Origin: Apium graveolens
Lineage: Eukaryota > Streptophyta > Magnoliopsida > Apiales > Apiaceae
DNA length: 64,000 bases
Reading direction: 5' to 3'
Assembly: GCF_009905375.1 (NCBI RefSeq)
Contig: NC_133647.1
Location: 52,820,506-52,884,505 of the forward strand
In this document: piece by piece, positions 56,781-64,000 of the stretch
Numbering within the stretch: position 1 is the stretch's first letter
Layout of the letters: every line of letters begins with the position of its first letter
Program-made: the position numbers and the translations under genes
Notes under the pieces: generated by a model
What the model was told of the DNA's origin: nothing
What the model saw: only the letters and a program-made list of their open reading frames with translations
Database searches by the model: none

Positions 56781-58070
56781 TTAGAGCAAACCCTGAACAT
56801 GATAGTCAGGGAGGTCGCCATCAAGATAGAAGGAACCCATGACATAATGGAGTGAAAAATGAGGATTTTAAATTAAAAGATGACCCCAATTATGGGGAGT
56901 AGGATGAAACATTTCATACTAAGGAAACAAAAAGTCGAGTAAGGAAAGGAGACCCGAGATGGTACCCCTATACGGCAATTCATGGATCTGTCTAAAGAGA
57001 ACTTAGACTATTATCCCCAACCACCACCCTGAGGAGACAGTACGGTGAGAAATTCTTTCAGGACCTTTAAGTCGCTAAGCTCTCAGAGTTCCAAGGAACA
57101 GGTTGACCTAGCCGAGGCAAGAGCCTGGCTAAAGGAAATATAGGAATCATTTGAGATTCTAAATGATTGACGAATCTCAAAAGGACTGTTTTTGTCAATT
57201 ACCCTCCTAAGAGAGAGACCACCCGCTGGTGAAAGACCAAGAAAGGCACGGAGCAAGAGATTATAATAAACTGATTTAAGTCCAGTCAATTGTTTTCGGG
57301 AAAGTAATTCCCAAAGATAAGGAGATAGTGTAAAAGCTTTAGAGCCAGAACAAAGGCAGACAAGTATGATAAATTATGAATCTAAGTTGTAAAAGTTGTC
57401 AAGATTCGTTCTGAGGACACGAATCCAGAATGACGGGATGTTTGAAATCAATGCTTATATTGAGATTGGTTTGTGAAATAATGATAAGAGAAAGGAAAAT
57501 AAAAAGAAACTGAAGTGGAAAGGAATATAAAGGCAATAGAGTTTGAGGAATGATAAGGGAGTTGGGTATGAGGAAACCCTAAAGACTCATAGCAATAGAA
57601 ATAGAAAAGTATGTAATCTTCAGGATGATGATGATCCACCATGAGTTAAAATTGATGGTTGAAGGCATAAGAGATACATATATTGTACCCCCTTTAAGTT
57701 GGGAGGATTCGAGGAAACCTTGAGATAGTTCGAAGGATAAATATTGAGACACGGATGGACTGAGGAGACAAGAAAGTAAGAAATTAAGAAAATTGGATGA
57801 AGGAAGTGACCTTCAAGAATGTGAAGTGTAAGACCGGTGGCTTGATACCCAGGAAGGGAGACGCCAGGTATGAAAGATATCCCAACATTGAGATGACTGT
57901 TGAGATAAACAACAAAAGTAAATAAGGATTTATTAAGAAGAAGTTCACGTTGAACACGACCAATATCTTCCAGATCATCCATGTGATCATTACCAAATCA
58001 GGAAAGAAAAGCGGATAACCATTTTTATCTTTTGGAGGCCATGTGGATTGACCTTAACTTGAATAAGGAT
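56781..58070 (+). pseudogene. gag: Degraded gag (and probable protease) region
   Basis: Gag is recognisable at 57100-57290 as AEARAWLKEI.ESFEIL, equivalent to TWIKEMERDFELV in the chromovirus. The rest to about 58070 keeps the base composition of coding sequence, but I cannot trace a frame. A possible Gag/protease tail with an isolated match near 57990-58080 leads into RT. Stops are frequent in all three frames. Confidence 0.5.
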
Positions 58071-58870
58071 GCTATTGTGAAATTCGGTATAGACTATCGA
58101 GGTGGAAATGATTGAATAAGATACCCTTATCAGGGATATATGACTTTATTTATCCATGGAAGGATGCTTGTACCTTTTTAAAGGTGGAATTAAGGATAGA
58201 ACATCGGTAACTTAAAATGAATCCTAGGGGAATGCATAAAGGTTGGCATTTCACCCTTAATAGGGACATTATGAGTTTTGACAGTATGATTGGGAAAGGG
58301 TTAAGGTAACAACAACCTTTAAGAATCAGTGGAGAAATTTTTCAGAAGTATATAGACAATGGTTCTAGTATTAGTAAATGGTATTTTGATATGCCCTGTA
58401 TCTAGGGAATACAGGAGGAACGATTGAAGGATAACCTTAGAGGTTTTACAAGGAGAAAGGTAATATTTAAAATTCTCAAGAATAGAAATGTTGATAAAGG
58501 AAATATGACGTAATTATAATGATGCCAAGTGGGGCACGTGTTAAACCACGAGAAAGTATGGATCGAACCAGTAATGGTCGAAATTGTTCAGGGCAATTAG
58601 GACTTAAGATAAAAAATGTTCTAAGTATGATTGAGAGTCAGTCTTGACAGTGATTAGCCTCTAAAGACTGAGGCAATAACTTATGGAAAAATGGTGATAT
58701 TTTTTTTTCCCATCTGATTTTAAGGAAAACATCTTCACTCAAGCAGTGATCGGAAATAAGGTAGAAAATTTATTTGGAGGTGGTTAAAATGACATTGACT
58801 GTAAGGAAATTTTACTATCAGGAAAGGCCAAAGAGGTGGCCGACACTTTAAAGGTAAGAGGATAATTATA
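58071..58870 (+). pseudogene. pol: Degraded RT and RNase H
   Basis: IDYRGGND.IRYPLSGIYDF at about 58090-58160 corresponds to [20 protein letters not shown]; remnants of the palm follow. At 58785-58850 SGKAKEVADTLK corresponds to the RNase H end [15 protein letters not shown]. Catalytic residues cannot be confirmed. Substitution density is far higher than in the LTRs of the same element. Confidence 0.55.
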
Positions 58871-60267
58871 GGCGCTTGTGCCAGAGGAATACAGTGATGA
58901 TGGTTAAAAATGTGAAGGTTGAATTATGGTTTGGAAGATTGTCATTCCTTCTGATGACTGTGCAATACCCAACCGTAATAGTAGTTGGTAAAGGTTTAAT
59001 TCGTGTAATCGCCAGGAACGGGCTATCTATCTTAGGAGGTCCTATCTTGAGAATAATCCAGGACCATGTTTCAAAAAGGACTAAACGAACCTTTGAGTTA
59101 AGTCTTCTATTTAAGGCATATGACTAAGAATGGTATTAACCTGCTATCGTTGCTTTGATTGAAACTCTTCTGTAATTTTATCTGCTTCACGTCATGAATG
59201 TACGTCAGGATCAGGAGTGTTCTTCATGAATCAAGAACGGTGATCATGTTACCTCCTTAAAAGAATTCGATATGATATGAATGGACTCCGTATGGTTAGC
59301 TATTAAAACTTCATGGAAAATGAATGACTACAGTAGGTCAACGGTGGGCCATAGTAATGTAGGAATGATTCTGAGAGTAATGAGCTGATTACTTACAACC
59401 GTGAGAGTTGTATTGGAATGGATGTTGAGAGTAAGTACCACTAATCGGGTCGTGGTGGTGTATAAGTTATCATTGATAGACTAATTAAGTCAATTATCTA
59501 CCTATGATATATTTATTCCTTCTTATCGATAAAGAGTAGTATTACCCATACGAAGAAGGTTGCGGTATAGAAATGGATTCTAGTAACGATGAGGTCTAGA
59601 ATGAGATCCCAGATTCGATTTTTGATATCGAGGGAGTTTCAAAGGTGATTGTGTATAAGCTCGAGGAAGAGCATGGGTCCATAGAATGATGGACGGAATA
59701 GAAATATTTAGGCATGGGAAATACGATGCTATAATACTTGATGCTGATATAAATACGTTTATGTTTTGTTCTCCTATGACAAACCTCTATAATTCAGAGG
59801 TAGGTTCCAAGCCAGATATTTTGTGGCAGTATATATATTTTTTTTTATATATACAATTCTCTTCAGTTCGTTCTTTTCTCTTCTTTTCATTTCATGTAAT
59901 CTGAGAAGAACAACCCTTCCAGAAGGGGAGGTATTGCCGAATGACTATCTATCTGTGTGATAGAAGCCTAGTAGGATACCATCTATTGTTTAATTGCTTG
60001 TCAAGTACTAAAGGCTGGCCACCTTCTGTACTAACTATGCAATATAACAAGTGTTCATGATCATAGTGATCTCTCAACAAATTCCTTTACTTCTATTTGA
60101 TTGATCAAATTTTGGAAAATAGAAACAACTGAAAAAGGAGTAATAAAGTAGTGGTAGTATACGGAATGGAAACATATTCGTGATACTAAGGTTGTCGTGG
60201 TTATTAAAAGGTTATAGAACGCTAACGAGTAAAAGTATAACTAGTATAATATTAGGAACGGAAGGTA
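58871..60267 (+). other. Interior stretch of LARD-like element; integrase N-terminal part expected, not traceable
   Basis: About 1.4 kb with short open stretches (58876-59127, 59686-59904) that match nothing I recognise. By position it should be integrase N-terminal and core sequence. The segment 59830-59860 is a TA/T-rich run. Confidence 0.4.
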
Positions 60268-61080
60268 GTGGCGACTACGAACTGGGAAAAAGGATGGGTA
60301 GTGAGAAGCAAAAGCTCTAATGCTAAAAGCTATAATGAGAGTCTGTGCAATAGACTTGAAAGAAATTGGAATGATCACTTAACACGGGTTGAGTTTTCTT
60401 ACGACAATAGATCATATGTCAGTATTGAGGTATCGCCTTATGAGATCCTTGAGGGAAGACAATGTCGATCTCCCTTATGTTAGGATGAAGTTGTAGAGCG
60501 CAAGATGCTCGGACCCGCAGTAGTCCAAAGGACCAAGGATATAATAGATCTAATCAGAGGACAGCTGGTAGTAGCCCAAGATGGACATAAGAAGTATGTT
60601 GATTTGACACGAAAGAACAAAGAATAGGAAGTAGGGGACCTAGTGTTGTTAAAGGTATCCCCATTGAAACCCTTGGAAAGGATTGATGAGGTTCGGAAAG
60701 AAAGGAAAGCTAAGTCTACAATTTGTTGGACCCTTGGATATATTAAGACGTTTGGGAAGTTAGCATAGTAGCTAGCCCTACCCCCGAACCTGTAGCAAGT
60801 TCATAACGTGTTCCACGTATCAATGTTAAGGAAGTGTAATTCGGATGCCAGACAAATAGGGGCATATGAGCGCATAGACATGCAACCAGACGTAACCTAT
60901 ATGGAGCAACCAGGAAGGGTATAGAGTAAAAAGGAACGAGTGCTTAGGAGAAGGGTTATCAAACTAGTAAGAGTTTGATGGTAGAACCATAATGTGGGAA
61001 AATTTACTCGAGAGTTAGAAAGTGCAATGCTAAGAGAGTATCCCTATTCACTTTCTATCTGATTCCGGGACGGAATCCTT
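60268..61080 (+). pseudogene. pol: Degraded integrase C-terminus and chromodomain
   Basis: RNWNDHLTRVEFSYDNRSYV and PYEILEGRQCRSPLC (60355-60480) match the integrase end of chromoviruses. Further on, GDLVLLKVSPLKPLERI (60635-60690), [15 protein letters not shown] (60795-60840) and the chromodomain-like LRRRVIKLVRVWWQNHNVGK and YPYSL (60945-61065) follow. Several stops. The order matches the chromodomain end of the chromovirus at 44174-44704. Confidence 0.75.
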
Positions 61081-61082
61081 TT

Positions 61083-61095
61083 AAGGAGGGGAGAC
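61083..61095 (+). promoter_or_regulatory. LARD-like element polypurine tract
   Basis: aaggaggggagac immediately before the 3' LTR start at 61096. Confidence 0.85.
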
Positions 61096-63145
61096 TGTAA
61101 TAACCCCAATTTTTGGGAAATTTTTGAAACCCTTATGAATAGTGTTTTTGCTGAATGAGAAAACTTTTCATGCCACACTATGTAGGGGTTCTGATATGGA
61201 TATTCTGAGATTTTATTAGTACTTTATATGGGATATAAGTGTATGTAAAGATCGTCAGAATCCAAATCCGAACACTTTGATTTTTCCCGGAAATACACTA
61301 GATACGGAAAGATTTGAGAAAAAGGTAACAGGATAAAAAGGATTTAAATTAAAGGATTATAGGAGAGGATCATAAAAGGAATATAATATATTGAGAAAGG
61401 TTAAGGGAACCTAAGTAATAAGATCCCGGGTATGATCCCTCAAACGATAAATGAAAACGAAAGTTAAGCGAACTGTATAACAGATCAGCGGTCATTAGGC
61501 AAACGATTAGGAAGTTAATCAAGGGGATTAGTGGGGATGATGTCATCCAACCAATAGAAAGAGGACAAGGAGGGGAGGATGACATCATGAGGATGACACA
61601 AGCATGACATGGGAAGGAAGAAGATGTGGTGGCTTTTTAACCACACAAAATCAAGGGCAACTAGGTAATTTACTAAAACAAACACAAAAATCAAACCAAC
61701 TAAGCCAAGCAAATCATTTTTCATCAAAATCAAAAAGAAACCAAGACATTGTTCTTCATGCTCTCGGCCAAAACAGAACCAGAACACTAAAACTGCTGTA
61801 TCTCCTTCATTTCTCACTCAAATATTGTGTTCTATAGCTCATTGGAAAGGTATTGAGATGGCCTACAACTCTTGTTCACAAGTCTCGTCCAAATAATCAT
61901 GGTAAGACCCTCATTTTTACAGTTCTTTAAATCGGACTTTTAGAAACTTCAAAGCCTAACTTTGTGTTCTTGATTTCTTTGGAAAGATCAAGCTTGTGGG
62001 AGGCTCCCTAAGGCTTCCTAGCAACTTAACACCTCCCAAGGAAGGTATAAACTTCAAACCCTAGCCTTTACTTTATTTGTTAGTAAGTTTAATGGTTGGT
62101 GTTGTGAAATGAGAAGCATGGATTGTGATTATTAGTAGTTTGGTTTGATTTGGAAGTGTTTTGGTAATTGAAGCTTGATTATAGTTCATAGGTCTTGATT
62201 GTGGTTGTTTGAGTTGAAAACCTTGGAGATTATGGACTGATGTGGTATGGTTTAGGTGAAGTTTTGTTGTATTGATGGTTATGAGTTGGTTGGTGGTTAA
62301 TTGGAGTAGTTTAAACATTGGTAATCGCGTAAACATAGCCGTCGTAACGTCCGATTTTCTTTGGACTGTTTTTGTGCATAACATTAGGACCCGAGAAACC
62401 CCTGCTAGATTATGACCACTGCCATGTTTAGATAGCTCATATTACGAGCTTCGTTTTGATATGTAGTTCGTTCGATTCCGATGCACGGTTTAGGAGAAAC
62501 GACCGTTTCAAGTAACGGCGTTTCGCGAACGAAACTTTTCCCCTCGCCTTACTTTGAAACATAGGTTAAAGACCAAAAATGGTTAATTAATGTATGAAAC
62601 ATTTATTGTAAGTGTGTTAGGCAGTTGGTAAGACACTCGCGAAGGAATCGCCTTAAAACTCGTAAAGGTTAAATTATTAAAAATGGTGGAGCCGAGGGTA
62701 CCCGAGTGACTTAAGCGAATCAGTGAGCGCAAAACGAGCGTTAGAGTCTAAGTTAGTTAAAGTATAGATTTACAAGTGACTTTGGTTTAATTCCAACTTA
62801 CTTGTTGCTTATAGGTTACCAGACTCGTCCCGAGCCATTCGTAACCCCCAGTCGCTCAGGCAAGTTTTCTACCCGTTATACTGTTGCTGTGATATAAATA
62901 TATGTATATGCATTATCTTGTGATATTGCATGATTGTTATTAGCAAATTTTGCGATATATTGGAGCATGCTAATATGGTATATATGCATGTCTGTTTCGT
63001 AATCTGGTTATCTATCTGTTGATTTCAATGTTTATAGTTGCATAATACCTATGCTAGAAATAAGCAAGTAGTTGCGTATACCCTTAGTATAGGGGATAAA
63101 AGGTGAACATATTTCTAAACCGGGAGTCGATGTTCCCGAGTATAT

Positions 63146-63182
<37 letters not shown>

Positions 63183-64000
63183 ATGGATATAGTTTTTAAA
63201 ACTATTAATCGAATAAGGTTTATTCGATAACTTTAACTTTATTTTATTATTGAATATTATTTCGAATATTATTCGAAGGCGTATGACTCCTTTACATTAT
63301 TTATTGGATATTACTTGGACATTCAATTGAGGATGTATGACTCCTTTATTTTATTTAATGAATATTATTTATAATATTCATTCGAGGTATTATGACTCAG
63401 CTTATTTCATTTATTGAATATTATTTGAATATTCATTTGAGGATCTATGACTCCGATTATTTGCTGAGATATATTCTTTATTTTATTAAAGAATAAGGTG
63501 TCGATAATCAAACTTATTTTTGATTATTCAAATAAAGATATTACTTTCGTATAAGTATATCTTTGATTATTTGCTACTCGTTTCAAGTATAAGTTTTAAT
63601 ACTTCTACTTCAATTATTTTTATAAAGATTATTTTTTTATGGGAATATTATTTAAATAATAATATTCAGACATTTTCTAAATATTCTGGGGACTGATTTA
63701 CTTCATTAAATCAGTTTTACTCCAAACACTCTTTAAAGTATTTTCGAGTCTTTAAAATGATTTTCAAAAGTTAGAGCGGATCCCAAAACTATTTTTATAT
63801 TTAAGATCTTCCTTTTAAAAAGGGGATTTAAATACTCGCTCAAAACCTGGGGGATCCGGCTCGGTGGTGTGTTTTATATTCGCAACAAGGTTGCTGTCTT
63901 GGTAAAAGAGTTTTTGATTACTTACCCAATATTCGGGAAGTAAAATTCTTGGAACAAGTTAATCCATTAACAGGCATCGCCTGGGAAATATCGGTGAGTT
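61096..64000 (+). repeat. LARD-like element 3' LTR, first 2905 bp (runs off window)
   Basis: Matches 51199-54100 almost exactly. Differences found by eye: t/c at about 61260, c/t at about 61472, a/c at about 62405, a/t at about 63079, a/g at about 63849, and TA-tract length near 63150-63183. The window ends about 1.4 kb before the expected LTR end, so the copy of the small ORF at 55106 is not visible. Confidence 0.93.

Larger units (their letters stand above)
51199..64000 (+). mobile_element. LARD-like LTR element with 4.3-kb LTRs, young, non-autonomous (right end off-window)
   Basis: 5' LTR 51199-55501, PBS, about 5.6 kb of degraded interior, PPT, and 2905 bases of the 3' LTR. I find only five substitutions and a TA-length change between the LTRs over about 2.9 kb, so insertion is recent. 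The interior has recognisable but heavily mutated chromovirus gag, RT, RNase H, integrase and chromodomain pieces that cannot be translated. Giant LTRs around a non-coding interior are the hallmark of LARDs, described in Triticeae. It must have moved with proteins supplied in trans. Confidence 0.82.

Overview
The window is plant nuclear DNA made up almost entirely of transposable elements. I found no host gene, no rRNA or tRNA gene and nothing bacterial. It holds Ty3/gypsy elements of Athila and chromovirus (Tekay-like) type, Ty1/copia elements of SIRE type and a Helitron helicase remnant. A eudicot is most likely; I cannot name the species. Nearly every reading frame is broken, so most coding entries are pseudogenes.

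Layout, left to right. (1) 1-6222: minus-strand Athila-like element 1, running off the left edge, with an eroded 5' LTR. (2) 6223-7819: an unassigned spacer and the C-terminal part of a minus-strand Helitron helicase. (3) 7820-13830: plus-strand SIRE-type copia element 'X', which cuts the Helitron. (4) 13831-29487: a second copia element 'Y' inserted in the RNase H region of X. A segment of about 4.35 kb spanning the X/Y boundary (X integrase to Y gag) is present three times in tandem, with a 7-bp microhomology at each junction. (5) 29488-39531: minus-strand Athila-like element 2, inserted in the 3' part of Y, with a 1415-bp 3' LTR, an ORF3 gene in the env position, pol and gag. (6) 39532-51198: minus-strand chromovirus inserted in the 5' LTR of Athila 2, with gag, protease, RT, RNase H, integrase, a chromodomain and an extra ORF upstream of gag. 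Its two flanking LTRs are of different types. (7) 51199-64000: plus-strand element with giant 4.3-kb LTRs that are almost identical to each other around a badly decayed interior. It resembles the LARD class of non-autonomous elements and is the youngest insertion.

The left-hand boundaries form a nested stack: Helitron, then X, Y, Athila 2, chromovirus, LARD-like element. None of the matching right halves lies in the window, so they should follow to the right in reverse order.

The most interesting signal is a 23-codon reading frame near the 3' end of the chromovirus 5' LTR (49739-49810, minus). It begins MVRFKQTARKT, matching the histone H3 N-terminal tail at eight of the first ten residues, including the K4 and K9 contexts. 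The other LTR type carries a longer frame at the equivalent place (55106-55258 plus; 39783-39929 minus) beginning MNRTKLPIRKR or MNRTKLPIRER, with weaker similarity. The same chromovirus encodes a chromodomain, a fold that in other proteins reads methylated H3 tails.
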